NCBI GenBank assembly: GCA_030615505.1
Contig: JAUWZD010000038.1
Span: 1-39,060, forward strand
Direction of reading: 5' to 3'
From: Spirochaetales bacterium
GTDB taxonomy: Bacteria; Spirochaetota; Spirochaetia; SZUA-6; DRHE01
DNA: 39,060 bases
A program made the translations under genes and the position numbers. Below, piece by piece: positions 1 to 8,021 of the stretch. The notes below the pieces were generated by a model. It had not been told where the DNA came from. It ran no database searches and saw only the letters and a program-made list of their open reading frames with translations. The number at the start of each line of letters is the position of its first letter. Within the stretch, counting starts at the first letter, position 1.

Positions 1-446
1 TCCACCATAGCTCCTTCTCCAAAGCTAATATTTTCAGGAAGCTTGAAAGTGAAGGAAGTGGGATGAACGACTGACTCTCTTAAAATACCATGAACAGGAG
101 GTGTAGACCAGAAGCGAACTTTTGGATCTAAATTGTAGATACCCAGCCGGGATGCACGGCTGTTTGGATCCGGTATTCCCGGTTCCATACATACACGATC
201 ACCGGGTTTTAGATTTTTAACTTCACTTCCAACATCAATCACTATTCCGGAGGCCTCGTGTCCTAAAACCATGGGTTTAAGCACAACGAAAGGCCCGATA
301 GCCCCGTTCCGGTAGTAGTGCACATCACTTCCGCAAATGCCTACTGTATGTATTTTAATGCGGACATCTTCAGGCCCCAGCTCTTCTTTAATATTAATAT
401 CACGCAGAGAAAGAACTCCTTTTTTTTCAAGTACAAGCGCTTTCAT
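1..446 (-). CDS. Zinc-dependent alcohol dehydrogenase, sorbitol/xylitol dehydrogenase type (partial, C-terminus off the left edge)
   Basis: Medium-chain dehydrogenase that would oxidise a polyol (or reduce a ketose) with NAD(P). I translated 148 codons from an ATG at 446-444, preceded by a GAGG ribosome site. The N-terminal GroES-like domain shows [10 protein letters not shown] around residue 36-45 and GHEASG at 62-67, so C38, H63 and E64 are the expected catalytic zinc ligands. The lobe that usually carries four structural-zinc cysteines (around residues 85-105, after RVCMEPG) has none of them beyond C81-like RVC, as in sorbitol dehydrogenases without structural zinc. The cofactor domain lies outside the window. 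It is the last visible gene of the catabolic cluster, 27 bases after the SDR gene, which suggests sequential redox steps on one sugar or polyol. Exact substrate unknown. Confidence 0.88.
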   Translation of the reverse strand, partial: MKALVLEKKGVLSLRDINIKEELGPEDVRIKIHTVGICGSDVHYYRNGAIGPFVVLKPMVLGHEASGIVIDVGSEVKNLKPGDRVCMEPGIPDPNSRASRLGIYNLDPKVRFWSTPPVHGILRESVVHPTSFTFKLPENISFGEGAMV

Positions 447-473
447 CACAACCTCACAGATAATAGAGTTTTA

Positions 474-1268
474 TTATACAACAACCTTTAACCATCCTCC
501 ATCAACATAATAAGTTGAACCCACACAGTAACTAGCCCGTGGTGAACAGAGAAAAACAAAAAAATTGGCTAGTTCTTCGGGAGAAGCAAAACGACCGATT
601 GGAGCATTCTCCTGTGCAATCTGATCAAGGTATGCTTCAGGTGTAATACCTTTTTCCTTACTTAGCTTAGTAGCCGTTTTCTTCCAATCGGGTGTTAAAA
701 TTAATCCGGGATTTATACAGTTTACACGAATATTATATGGGATAACCTCATTTGCAAGGCATTTAGAGAACATCAGTAATGCTGATTTTGTAACATTATA
801 GATAGGTTCGTATCCAAGAGGCTGCTTTGCACAAATAGAGGCATTGTTAATTATAACACCTCCCCCTCGCTTCTGCATAAAAGGAATTAAAGCTCGCGAT
901 AACCGCACTGCCGCCATTACATGCAGTTCCCAGTAATACTGCCATTTTTCATCAGGCGCATCCATAATCTTTTCCTTACTTCCTGTTCCAGCATTATTGA
1001 TTAGTATATCTACACCTCCAAATTCTTTTTCTGTCCTGGCAACCAGATGCTCAATATCCTTTACTCTTGTTACATCGACCCTTATTCCCAAGGCCCGAAC
1101 TCCGTACTTTTTCCTGATCTCTTCGACTGCAGATTCAGCACGATCTTCATTCCTTGCACATACAACAACATGGATACCCTCCTGAGCAAGTCCTTTTGCA
1201 ACAGCAAAACCAATACCCATACTTCCCCCTGTAATCAGAGCAACTTTATTTTTTAAACCTAAATCCAT
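474..1268 (-). CDS. SDR-family NAD(P)-dependent oxidoreductase
   Basis: Classical short-chain dehydrogenase of 264 residues, the usual length. The cofactor motif TGGSMGIG is at 13-20, NNAG at 91-94, and the catalytic set is S144, Y157 and K161 (YNVTK). An Arg at 39 after the second beta strand (CARN) favours NADP, but this is only an inference. The C-terminal PRASYCVGSTYYVDGG block is typical of the glucose/ribitol dehydrogenase and gluconate 5-dehydrogenase groups. The start has a modest AAGGGAAG site. It follows two FAD oxidoreductases and precedes a zinc polyol dehydrogenase, so it probably oxidises or reduces a hydroxyl of the transported carbohydrate. Substrate cannot be read from sequence. 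Confidence 0.93.
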   Translation of the reverse strand: MDLGLKNKVALITGGSMGIGFAVAKGLAQEGIHVVVCARNEDRAESAVEEIRKKYGVRALGIRVDVTRVKDIEHLVARTEKEFGGVDILINNAGTGSKEKIMDAPDEKWQYYWELHVMAAVRLSRALIPFMQKRGGGVIINNASICAKQPLGYEPIYNVTKSALLMFSKCLANEVIPYNIRVNCINPGLILTPDWKKTATKLSKEKGITPEAYLDQIAQENAPIGRFASPEELANFFVFLCSPRASYCVGSTYYVDGGWLKVVV

Positions 1269-1314
1269 AATGACTTCCCTTTTATCTCAATGAAGTAAAA
1301 GAAGAAACAATACA

Positions 1315-2679
1315 TCAGTCTTTTCCCAGTTTAACGCCCTGGTTCATCAAACATTCTTGAAGAATATTAATATTAAGCTTTCTTAGACTCTCTCCTCTTT
1401 TTATTGCTAAGGCTGCTGCTGTACCTGCCGCTTCTCCTAAAGCCATACAAGTTCCGGCTATCCTGGTTGAACCCATTGCTTCACGTGTAGTGGATATAGA
1501 TCTACCTGCTACCAGAAGTCTTTCTACTCCTTTAGGAATAAGACAGCGGTATGGTATTTGATACGGTTTTGGTACAAATAAATTATGCAGACCAACAGTT
1601 GAATTAGAAGGATGAACATCGATAGGCCAACACCCCTGTGCTACTGCATCCGGGAAGGGATTACATGCTCGTATGTCATCTCCAGAAAGCACATATTCAC
1701 CGATGAAGCGCCGGCTCTCTCGCAAGCCTACCTGCACTCCCGAGCTAAGCAGATGTGTATCTTTAAAACCCTCAATATTTTCTCGAAAGAACTCTATGAG
1801 AGTCTGAATATCTTTCCTTCCCTGAATCTCCGCCTTAGTCAGGCTATATGCATCTGTAGGATCTCCGTAAAGACGTGAGGAATTTATCCATATTTCATTT
1901 TTTCGCATACCGCCAAACCAGGGTCCTCCATAATTTGGCAGCTTACCCTGATTTGAAGCGATCTTGATTTTTTCCCAGTCAAGCTTCACATCACGTCGTA
2001 AGGATGAATAATCACGAAGCAGATTCCCTTTCAAAATGCCTGCTTCCTTAATCGGTATTGTGCGTGGCTTTTTACTATCACCCTTTTTGTTCCCAGAGAA
2101 ATTGCCCAACTGGAAACAAAGTGTCATGGGTTGAAGCATCTCTTCCTTTTCAAATACAGCGCCGGCTCTGGCAGCAATATCCCCATCCCCTGTACAATCA
2201 ATAACTATCTTTGCCAGGATAGCACCTCGTCCTGATTTATTCTCTACGATCACTCCGCACAATTGGCCCTCTTGAATCACAGGTGATGCAGCGAATGAGT
2301 GTAAGAGATAGCACACTCCAGCCTCTTCAATCAGTTCATCTGCTGCGAGTTTCATTATTTCAGGATCGATATTTAAAGCCCAGCTCTCGTTATCCTCAGC
2401 ACCGCCGCGATTAGCTGCTCTTCTTAAGAGCTTTTCAGGAATTCCACCCACTACCCGTTCGTATGGCTCTATCCAGCTATTGAATGCACCCAAGGTAAGC
2501 ACCATACCTGCTGTCATCATGCCGCCAAAGAAGCCGTATCTTTCCACTAAAAATGTTTTCACTCCGTTCCTGGCTCCTGCAATTGCAGCGGATATACCTG
2601 CAGGACCGCCTCCGACTACAACTATATCAGCTTTCTCAATAACGGGCGTTTTCCTCTTCGGTTCTGAAATAAAATCCAT
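1315..2679 (-). CDS. FAD-dependent oxidoreductase (FAD_oxidored family), paralogue A
   Basis: Flavoprotein of 454 residues. The N-terminal Rossmann motif GGGPAG is at residues 23-28, followed by VERYGFFGGMMTAG, and there is an internal DCTGDGDIAARAG block that contacts FAD in this family. Near the C-terminus LLVAGRSIS and GEAAGTAAALA close the FAD site. I chose the ATG at 2679, which has a GGAG site eight bases upstream; an in-frame TTG at 2700 has none. The next upstream gene is a clear paralogue with colinear motifs. This family (PF12831-like) is common in uncharacterised catabolic clusters and its substrates are largely unknown. In context it likely oxidises a sugar-derived intermediate. 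Unlike its neighbour it lacks the four-cysteine insertion. Confidence 0.9.
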   Translation of the reverse strand: MDFISEPKRKTPVIEKADIVVVGGGPAGISAAIAGARNGVKTFLVERYGFFGGMMTAGMVLTLGAFNSWIEPYERVVGGIPEKLLRRAANRGGAEDNESWALNIDPEIMKLAADELIEEAGVCYLLHSFAASPVIQEGQLCGVIVENKSGRGAILAKIVIDCTGDGDIAARAGAVFEKEEMLQPMTLCFQLGNFSGNKKGDSKKPRTIPIKEAGILKGNLLRDYSSLRRDVKLDWEKIKIASNQGKLPNYGGPWFGGMRKNEIWINSSRLYGDPTDAYSLTKAEIQGRKDIQTLIEFFRENIEGFKDTHLLSSGVQVGLRESRRFIGEYVLSGDDIRACNPFPDAVAQGCWPIDVHPSNSTVGLHNLFVPKPYQIPYRCLIPKGVERLLVAGRSISTTREAMGSTRIAGTCMALGEAAGTAAALAIKRGESLRKLNINILQECLMNQGVKLGKD

Positions 2680-2720
2680 ATAATTCACTCCGATCGTCAA
2701 AGATAATCTAATGATTGTTA

Positions 2721-4076
2721 TTAAATCAAAACACCTTCTTTTATTAATGTCTTCCTTAGCAATTTCGTATCAATTTTTCTTGGAGAAACTTTCTCCTCTA
2801 TAGAAAGGGCAGCTGCAGTACCGGCTGCCTGACCGATTGTCATACATGGTCCCATTAACCTGTAGGATCCATGGGCTTCGTGTGTTCCGGATATACATCT
2901 ACCGGCAACTAAAAGATTATCGATTTTCTGTGGCACAAGGCTGCGATAGGGTATCTCGTAGTAGTCCCCGCATTTAGGTCCTACCATCGGGTTTTTTTCA
3001 TCTACACTACCTGTAGGATTATGAATATCTATAGGAAACGCTACTTTAGCTACACCGTCATCAAACTTTCTTGCACTTACAACATCATCTTTTGTCAAAA
3101 CGTAATCACCTATTATACGTCTGCTTTCCCTTATTCCTACATGCACTGCCGTTGATAGGAGATATGTATCCCGGCATCCGGGGCTATACTTCCTTAATGC
3201 CTCTATTACAGTTCCTGCTTCTTTCACAGCTTTCACCTGAACCCTTGTAAGATCCTCCGCTTTTAAAGGATTTGCATCATATATGCCGCAGTCGTAATTT
3301 ACTATATACTCTCCTTTCCCCGGCAGACGAAACAAGAACACAGAAGGTAAAGCGATTCTATTCTGAGGATCAGGAAAAATCTGATCCGGAGCTATTCTGT
3401 CTTCATTTCGCATCACATTCCCTATTCGGAGAATCACAGAATTGGGTTGAACCGCTCCGTCCTGAGGGCGTCCGAATTCATAAGGATTACCGGCTAATGC
3501 AGCTACATCTCCATCGCCTGTTGCGTCAATTACTATTTTTGCCAGTATACAACTTCTACCGGATTTATTTTCAATTATTATGCCTGTGATAGTATCATCT
3601 TGCATGCTCACCTCTACTATCAGAGAGTGTAATAAAAGATCCACACCAGCATCTTCTAACATCTTAATTGCCACATATTTGAATGCTTCAGGGTCAAAAC
3701 AAAGCAGGCTGCTTATCCCATTCGTAGGGCATTCCTCTATTGAGCTGCACGCTTTACACTCACTGCGCCTCCTGTGCCCAAGGGTTCCTCCTTCCATTTT
3801 CAATAGCTCTTGAACGATATCTTCCGGAATTCCCCTGATAATCTGTTTTCCTTCCTCGAAATAGCCAAACCCATAAATAGGGTTAACTAAGCCGGTTGTA
3901 GCCATTCCACCTACGAAGCCATACCGTTCTATCAGTAGTACCCTGACTCCGCTTCTGGCTGCAGCAATAGCTGCACAAATGCCGGCCGGGCCTCCGCCGC
4001 AGATAATCAGGTCGGTCGTCTTTATGACAGGGACTTTTTTTTCAGGCTCAACAATCCATTCATTTTCCTGTAACAC
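2721..4076 (-). CDS. FAD-dependent oxidoreductase (FAD_oxidored family), paralogue B with cysteine cluster
   Basis: Flavoprotein of 451 residues, paralogous to the downstream gene. GGGPAG is at 27-32, RYGFVGGMATTG at 51-62, an internal DATGDGDVAALAGNP block follows, and the C-terminal LLVAGRCISGTHEAHGS and GQAAGTAAALS close the flavin site. A cysteine-rich insertion with C107, C110, C116 and C126 (CKAC, then EEC, then LLC) is absent from the paralogue and could bind a metal or iron-sulfur cluster. The start is GTG with AAAGG eight bases upstream. It sits 45 bases after a URO-D-family gene and 41 before paralogue A. Two such flavoproteins side by side could form a heteromer or catalyse successive oxidations; both are inferences. 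Confidence 0.9.
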   Translation of the reverse strand: MLQENEWIVEPEKKVPVIKTTDLIICGGGPAGICAAIAAARSGVRVLLIERYGFVGGMATTGLVNPIYGFGYFEEGKQIIRGIPEDIVQELLKMEGGTLGHRRRSECKACSSIEECPTNGISSLLCFDPEAFKYVAIKMLEDAGVDLLLHSLIVEVSMQDDTITGIIIENKSGRSCILAKIVIDATGDGDVAALAGNPYEFGRPQDGAVQPNSVILRIGNVMRNEDRIAPDQIFPDPQNRIALPSVFLFRLPGKGEYIVNYDCGIYDANPLKAEDLTRVQVKAVKEAGTVIEALRKYSPGCRDTYLLSTAVHVGIRESRRIIGDYVLTKDDVVSARKFDDGVAKVAFPIDIHNPTGSVDEKNPMVGPKCGDYYEIPYRSLVPQKIDNLLVAGRCISGTHEAHGSYRLMGPCMTIGQAAGTAAALSIEEKVSPRKIDTKLLRKTLIKEGVLI

Positions 4077-4121
4077 TTTAACAACCTTTCAAAACCAGAT
4101 CTTGTTCCAGTTTCTATTTGT

Positions 4122-5174
4122 CTATGGTCTTATTGTTTCTTCTATAAATGCAACGGCATTTTCTATTGGAACTTCCCTCATAATCGGCTTGCTGGAACTA
4201 AATATATATCCTCCATCAGTTCCCATTTCATCCTTCAGCCTCTGTACTTCTGAGCGAATCTCTTTTGGGGTCCCAAATGGCAGTAACTGCTGTGTACCTA
4301 ATCCACCCCAAAGACGAAGTAAATGACCGTAGCATCTCTTTATTTCATATACAGGCATTGCCTCCGGTTGCAGGCTTTGCAGACAATCCAGACCAATATC
4401 AATTAGATCGGGAATGATATCAAACACATTACCACATACGTGCTGGAATACCATCTTGCCTGTCGAGTGAACTTTATCATACAGGCATTTAGCTCGAGGT
4501 TTTATATATTTTCTCCAAAGTTCAGGACCAATCATAATACCACGTTGATCTGCCCAATCGTCTGCAAAAATGATTGCATCGCAGGGTAGTTCCAGCAGCA
4601 CATCAAGCAATTCTAATTGTCGCTTAAGAATTATTTCTAATAGTGTTGTAATAAATTTAGATTCTAGTATCAAATCTGAAAAAAAATTCTCCCAACCCCG
4701 AATATTACAAGCCTGTTGGAAAATTCCATTCCCATAACTGGAGACAGTAAATACTTCATTGCGCTTTGAGTTGATCATAGTCATTGCCTCATTCATTGGA
4801 AGTGATATGATGATTCCGTTATTTATCCCACAACGAGTGAGGGGTGGATTTTTAAGATATGGAACGTAGCTCGGAATATTGTATCCTTTAAGGTGAGGCT
4901 TTTTTAGGCCCGGCGAAACAATATGAGGTGGATTTCCCTCTTGCCATTCCGTACCATGCAAATCTATATAGCGATCTTGACTGATATACCTCCTGGGCTC
5001 CCACTCTACATGGATACGTAAGATATAGTTATTGATACGTATGTGCCATTTGGGATCGTTGTAATATTTAGCCATCCTTTTGGCTATATCATCATCATAC
5101 CAGACGTGATAAGGTACCGGTCTCACTTCCTCAAAACGAAACGATTTAAAAACATTCTGGCGGCGTTTAAACAT
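4122..5174 (-). CDS. URO-D-family (uroporphyrinogen decarboxylase-like / corrinoid methyltransferase-like) protein 1
   Basis: TIM-barrel protein of 350 residues in the URO-D superfamily. It has the family block DDWADQRGIMIGPELWRKYI near 205-225 and FQHVCGN at 243-249. The H245-x-C247 pair is the zinc-ligand pattern of MtaA/MtbA/CmuA-type methyltransferases rather than of true heme-pathway HemE. The third ligand cysteine expected near the C-terminus is replaced by serines (IFSSSKP). It overlaps the upstream hydrolase gene by eight bases and has a GAGG site five bases before ATG. It is one of two such proteins in the cluster. A heme role is unlikely in a sugar-transport operon; methyl transfer or a lyase-type reaction is possible but unproven. 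Confidence 0.85.
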   Translation of the reverse strand: MFKRRQNVFKSFRFEEVRPVPYHVWYDDDIAKRMAKYYNDPKWHIRINNYILRIHVEWEPRRYISQDRYIDLHGTEWQEGNPPHIVSPGLKKPHLKGYNIPSYVPYLKNPPLTRCGINNGIIISLPMNEAMTMINSKRNEVFTVSSYGNGIFQQACNIRGWENFFSDLILESKFITTLLEIILKRQLELLDVLLELPCDAIIFADDWADQRGIMIGPELWRKYIKPRAKCLYDKVHSTGKMVFQHVCGNVFDIIPDLIDIGLDCLQSLQPEAMPVYEIKRCYGHLLRLWGGLGTQQLLPFGTPKEIRSEVQRLKDEMGTDGGYIFSSSKPIMREVPIENAVAFIEETIRP

Positions 5175-6051
5175 GAATCCTCAATCCATCCCGGGCTAAG
5201 ATTATTCGTTTATCTGTGCTTTGTGAAAAAGCTTTCTTCACCCTGCCTTCAAGTGCGGGATGTATATGGGTTAAAATAATCCTTTTAACATCTTTATCCT
5301 GAAGGAATGAAAAAATATCTTCAGGGCTTATATGAGCAACCTCCAATATTAAAAGCTCGGTTCCGGCCAATAGCGGTGACAATTCATCAAGGGAATTTAT
5401 ATCTCCAGAATAGACCATCTTTTTATTCTCAACGTTTACAACAAAGGAGTAGCTTTCCATATTAAGATATGAATATTTCTCCTGAAGAGTGCTGTACAAT
5501 TTTGTTACCTTAATATGATTATTAGGATGTGCAGCTATATCGATATTTTCATCTTTGAATACAGACCCTTTCCCGATTGATACAAATTGCAGCTCAAAAG
5601 GTAAAACCTGATCCATTAAATAAATTGAAGTGAGAAAGGCCTTCAACGGATCCACCGCTTCTTTGGGAACGGCCAGAGTGATCTGTGCTTTTGTATCATC
5701 AGATTCGCATTTTTTTCTTACTTCTGATGGGGGAAAGCTTAGATGTTCGGTATACCAGGCATCTTCACTATGAATTGACCAGGGCCTGTGCTTTTCTTTT
5801 TTGCTTCTTAACGGCAGGTATATACTGAACAGAAGCTGAGGAAGCCCTCCTATATGATCTGGATGCATATGAGAGATGAAAATCCCCCTGATTGAAAGGG
5901 GATCGATGCCATTGCGGTAAACCAACGTAGCGCATGGTTCACCACAATCGAGAATGTATGATTCATTTCCGCTGAGCAGTGCAATCGAAGTGTTAAACCG
6001 ATCTTTAGTAGCGAAACCTGCTCCTGAGCCCAATATCACAATCTCACTCAT
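5167..6051 (-). CDS. Metallo-beta-lactamase-fold hydrolase, RNase Z-like
   Basis: Protein of 294 residues with the MBL signature HMHPDH: H61, H63, D65 and H66. Further metal ligands are likely the His in NNHIKV, the Asp in YSGDIN, and the His in LTHIHP near the C-terminus. The N-terminal ILGSGAGFATKDRFNTS and the overall layout resemble the RNase Z/arylsulfatase/AHL-lactonase-like branch. A distinct, more canonical RNase Z is encoded at 22887-23813, so this one is probably not the tRNA processing enzyme. Being between permease and URO-D genes (4-base gap and 8-base overlap), it more likely hydrolyses a lactone or phospho-ester intermediate of the pathway. AAAGG lies ahead of the ATG. Confidence 0.85.
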   Translation of the reverse strand: MSEIVILGSGAGFATKDRFNTSIALLSGNESYILDCGEPCATLVYRNGIDPLSIRGIFISHMHPDHIGGLPQLLFSIYLPLRSKKEKHRPWSIHSEDAWYTEHLSFPPSEVRKKCESDDTKAQITLAVPKEAVDPLKAFLTSIYLMDQVLPFELQFVSIGKGSVFKDENIDIAAHPNNHIKVTKLYSTLQEKYSYLNMESYSFVVNVENKKMVYSGDINSLDELSPLLAGTELLILEVAHISPEDIFSFLQDKDVKRIILTHIHPALEGRVKKAFSQSTDKRIILARDGLRIHV

Positions 6052-6055
6052 ATTT

Positions 6056-6907
6056 TTAACCTTTAATGCCTGTCATAATAACACCACGCATAAAATACTT
6101 CTGGGCAAAGATGAATATGATTATCATCGGAAGCACAAAGGTCGTGCAGGCCGCCATTAACAAGTTATATAGCTCTACTGCTTCGCCAGTTCCTCCGGTT
6201 AATGCCTGCAAGCCTAAAGATAATGTCTTCATTTCAGTTTTGTTTAAATATATTAAAGGAGCCAGAAAATCATTCCACACTCTCTGAAAGGCAAATATGA
6301 TGACTGCCGCTACAACAGGTTTTGAGAGGGGAAGCATTATTTTGTACCAGATCCCCATCTCAGAACATCCGTCTATCCTGGCTGAATCGCTGATGTCGAA
6401 GGGGATATTGCGGTAGAACTGGCGCACAAGGAATATAAAGAATGGATTGCCAAAGAACTCCGGAACTGTAAGAGGATAAAATGTATTAATCCAGCCCAAT
6501 CTTTTGAACATGAGAAAAAGTGGAATCAGACGTACAATCATTGGTATCATCATAGTGCTTATCAGTATGATGAAAAGAATATCCCGACCTGGAAAGCGCA
6601 GGCGGGCAAACCCGTAGGCCACGAATGTGGCGGAGAGCAAATTCCCTGCAATGTAGAATATTGCAATAATAAGGGTATTTCGGGCAAAGAGGTGAAACGG
6701 TAAGAAGGTCAAAGCATCGATATAATTCTTCCATACCATAGGTCTTGGCATCCAAATAGGAGGAAACTTAGCGATTTGGGGGAGAGTCTTAAGGGATGTT
6801 GATATCATCCAAAAGAGTGGAAAGAGATAGACCAATGCTCCCATCGATAGAAAGAAATATAGTACTATTCGATTGATCTGCGTTCTTTTTTTAATGCCTA
6901 AATCCAT
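6056..6907 (-). CDS. Carbohydrate ABC transporter permease, MalG/UgpE type
   Basis: Inner-membrane permease of 283 residues with about six hydrophobic segments. The EAA loop that docks the ATPase is at about 173-196, ending ISDSARIDGCSEMGIWYKIMLP in pieces around DGCSEMG and ending in PLSKP. This is the second of two permeases, separated from the first by five bases, and it is followed by the hydrolase gene after four bases. The type I carbohydrate importers it belongs to need an MsmX/UgpC-type ATPase, and no such gene is in this cluster, so a shared ATPase encoded elsewhere is expected. Uptake of a sugar or sugar derivative is the supported role. Confidence 0.95.
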   Translation of the reverse strand: MDLGIKKRTQINRIVLYFFLSMGALVYLFPLFWMISTSLKTLPQIAKFPPIWMPRPMVWKNYIDALTFLPFHLFARNTLIIAIFYIAGNLLSATFVAYGFARLRFPGRDILFIILISTMMIPMIVRLIPLFLMFKRLGWINTFYPLTVPEFFGNPFFIFLVRQFYRNIPFDISDSARIDGCSEMGIWYKIMLPLSKPVVAAVIIFAFQRVWNDFLAPLIYLNKTEMKTLSLGLQALTGGTGEAVELYNLLMAACTTFVLPMIIIFIFAQKYFMRGVIMTGIKG

Positions 6908-6912
6908 TTATA

Positions 6913-7854
6913 CTACCTCTTCTCCGCTTCATAGTAGACCCACGATTCAGACGATCGGAAAACTAAAATCGTAAATATTAAAATGATGAGGAAGAGAACT
7001 GTGGCTAGTCCGGAGGCATATCCCATGTGGAAAAACCAGAAACCCTGCCGATAGATATATAGCACATAAAAGAGAGAAGAGTTTAGAGGGCCGCCGTTAG
7101 TCATGATAAAGGCAAAAGCGAAAACCTGGAAAGAATGAATGATATTTATAACCAGGTTGAAGAGTATGGCGGGGGTAAGCATCGGTATGGTAATCCTGAA
7201 CAGCTTGCTTCGCTGTGTAGCTCCGTCTATATCAGCAGCTTCATATAGCTGGGTTGGTATACCTTGCAGGCCGGCTAAGAAGATTATCATGGTTTCACCT
7301 ATGCGCCACAGAGACACAAGAATGATTGCCGGTTTTGACCACATCTCAGTAACCATCCATTGAATTGCCGGTAGTTTTAGTAAACGCAGACAGTAATTTA
7401 AAATGCCGATTCTCGGCTGCAGAATCCATGAGGATAGAATCGCCGTGGCTACGATTGGGACTACCATGGGCAAATAGAAGAAAGACCTGAATAGTGCCAG
7501 ACCCTTTATTTTGGAGTTTAAGAGCATGGCCAGTGTAAAAGCAATTAACAGCCGCAGAGGCACACTGATAGAGACAAAGTATGCTGTATTGTACAGAGAC
7601 TTCCAGAACAATGGATCATCTGAGAACATTTTTTTATAGTTCTTTAAACCTATCCAGACCGGTGGTGAAAAAATATCATATCGTGTAAGACCATAGAAAA
7701 TTGCTGAAAGAATCGGTAATGCTGAAAATGCTAAAAGCCCTGCAATCCACGGTGAGATGAAGATATATCCCCATAAAGCTTCCTTTCCAGTCATGGAGAT
7801 ATGGCGGGATTTCCGTGGTATAACTGCTGTTTCCGTATGCTTAATAACTTTCAT
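6913..7854 (-). CDS. Carbohydrate ABC transporter permease, MalF/UgpA type
   Basis: Inner-membrane permease of 313 residues when started at the ATG at 7854, with GGGG about ten bases upstream. An in-frame TTG at 7869 would add five residues but has no ribosome site. About six transmembrane segments are visible, beginning WGYIFISPWIAGLLAF, and the EAA loop (YEAADIDGATQRSKLFRITIP, residues about 204-224) carries the conserved glycine. Partner of the adjacent MalG-type permease and of the solute-binding protein upstream. The gap to that upstream gene holds a strong hairpin that may set permease expression below that of the binding protein. Confidence 0.94.
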   Translation of the reverse strand: MKVIKHTETAVIPRKSRHISMTGKEALWGYIFISPWIAGLLAFSALPILSAIFYGLTRYDIFSPPVWIGLKNYKKMFSDDPLFWKSLYNTAYFVSISVPLRLLIAFTLAMLLNSKIKGLALFRSFFYLPMVVPIVATAILSSWILQPRIGILNYCLRLLKLPAIQWMVTEMWSKPAIILVSLWRIGETMIIFLAGLQGIPTQLYEAADIDGATQRSKLFRITIPMLTPAILFNLVINIIHSFQVFAFAFIMTNGGPLNSSLFYVLYIYRQGFWFFHMGYASGLATVLFLIILIFTILVFRSSESWVYYEAEKR

Positions 7855-7934
7855 GTAAATTAGCCCCAAATGCCGTTGAATGACAACGAAATTAAAGTTA
7901 AAATTGCACTCGTTACTATAATTTGTTTAATAGG

Positions 7935-8009
7935 TCTCTGGTTGGGGAAGGGATATGCTTATCACCTATTATCAAAGAATTTCACAATTTCCTTCTCCTC
8001 AACCAGAGA
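7935..8009 (-). promoter_or_regulatory. Intercistronic hairpin between binding-protein and permease genes
   Basis: Perfect ten-base arms TCTCTGGTTG (8009-8000 on the minus strand) and CAACCAGAGA (7944-7935) enclose about 55 bases, and the pairing continues inwards between GAGGAGAAGG and CCTTCCCC with small bulges. There is no run of T after the second arm, so it looks like an mRNA-stabilising or partial-termination structure rather than a full terminator. Such structures commonly let the binding protein be made in excess of the permeases (malE-malF style). The role is inferred. Confidence 0.6.
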
Positions 8010-8021
8010 TTTTAAGCCTTT

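Noticed and set aside
2680..2700. TTG start seven codons upstream of FAD oxidoreductase A
   Set aside because: No ribosome site before the TTG, while the ATG at 2679 has GGAG at the right distance and matches the paralogue's N-terminus.
4122..5174. Assignment as heme-pathway uroporphyrinogen decarboxylase (HemE)
   Set aside because: The HxCGN motif and sugar-operon context point to the methyltransferase-like branch, and no other heme genes are present.
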